Under the pieces are notes generated by a model. The model ran no database searches, was not told the DNA's origin, and was given only the letters and a program-made list of their open reading frames with translations. Below are positions 63,690 through 64,000 of a stretch of DNA of 64,000 nt, piece by piece (the stretch's first letter is position 1; the number at the start of each line of letters is the position of its first letter). The position numbers and the translations under genes were made by a program. Origin of the DNA: Chrysemys picta bellii (taxonomy: Eukaryota > Chordata > Testudines > Emydidae); the NCBI RefSeq assembly GCF_011386835.1, contig NC_088800.1, positions 25,100,572-25,164,571 of the forward strand, in the 5' to 3' direction.

Positions 63690-63815
63690 TTTATTACTAC
63701 TACTGTTATTTAACATTTATATTATGATACTATCTAGAGACCTCAACTAGGTTATGGAGGTGATAGGCTATGAAGGACACATATTATACAGTTCCTGCCT
63801 GAAAGAGCTTACAAT
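63690..63815 (-). repeat. MIR-type SINE tail fragment
   Basis: On the - strand ttgtaagctctttcaggcag, gaactgtataatatgtg and a final stretch rich in AAT/AGT units (attactact on the + strand) follow the order of MIR-type tails as at 28625-28722. Confidence 0.5.
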
Positions 63816-64000
63816 TTAGTTGGCTTTGGAGAGTCTCCCCTGTAACCCCATAAAGTCAATTGGCATCTTCTTACTGACATCAATGGGCTTTGGATCAGAC
63901 CCCAATACCCAAGGTATCAACAGTGAAACTACTGTAATTTTATTCTTGTTTGTGATTAACTAACTACTTTAAAACATTTAGCTTATGATGAAAAGATAAT

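Overview
The window is vertebrate nuclear DNA with spliced genes, most likely from a hidden-necked (cryptodiran) turtle. Two tRNA-derived SINEs carry a CR1-type 3' tail of the tortoise pol III SINE type, several CR1 LINE pieces are present, and there is a dense load of hAT and Harbinger-type DNA transposons of kinds I recall from turtle genomes. The species cannot be named from the sequence.

There are two host genes, arranged tail to tail. PIGB (GPI mannosyltransferase III) is on the + strand. The window opens inside it and holds its last eight coding exons (247-10334), whose splice phases all agree and give 370 residues plus a stop. CCPG1 (the ER-phagy receptor cell cycle progression 1) is on the - strand, with all eight coding exons between 44720 (ATG) and 11329 (stop). 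The phases agree throughout and give an 812-residue protein. Its LC3-interacting WTVI motif, two FIP200-binding-like acidic motifs, one membrane segment and the long lumenal coiled-coil region can all be read. A poly(A) signal for each gene lies within about 30 bases of the other near 10759-10791, so the 3' ends very probably meet or overlap. The same neighbour order (PIGB then CCPG1, convergent) is known in human.

The introns of CCPG1 and the 19 kb upstream of its start codon are full of mobile DNA. At least nine hAT-type elements with 8-bp target duplications can be delimited. Others include a 1.65 kb foldback hAT with a transposase relic, two long GC-rich palindromic elements, TA- and TTAA-flanked MITEs, three MIR-type SINEs, a 5'-truncated CR1 with a fully open reverse transcriptase reading frame, older CR1 pieces, and a probable solo LTR. 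The most striking structure is at about 46967-53015. It is a Harbinger-like element with a Myb/SANT-like relic and a DDE transposase relic on opposite strands. It has been split by a hAT MITE, a tRNA-SINE and a 3.2 kb non-LTR retrotransposon, which still reads in one frame apart from five nonsense codons.

No exon of another gene was recognised between 44.7 and 64 kb. The noncoding first exon and promoter of CCPG1 were not located. No functional RNA gene, CRISPR array or prokaryotic feature was seen.
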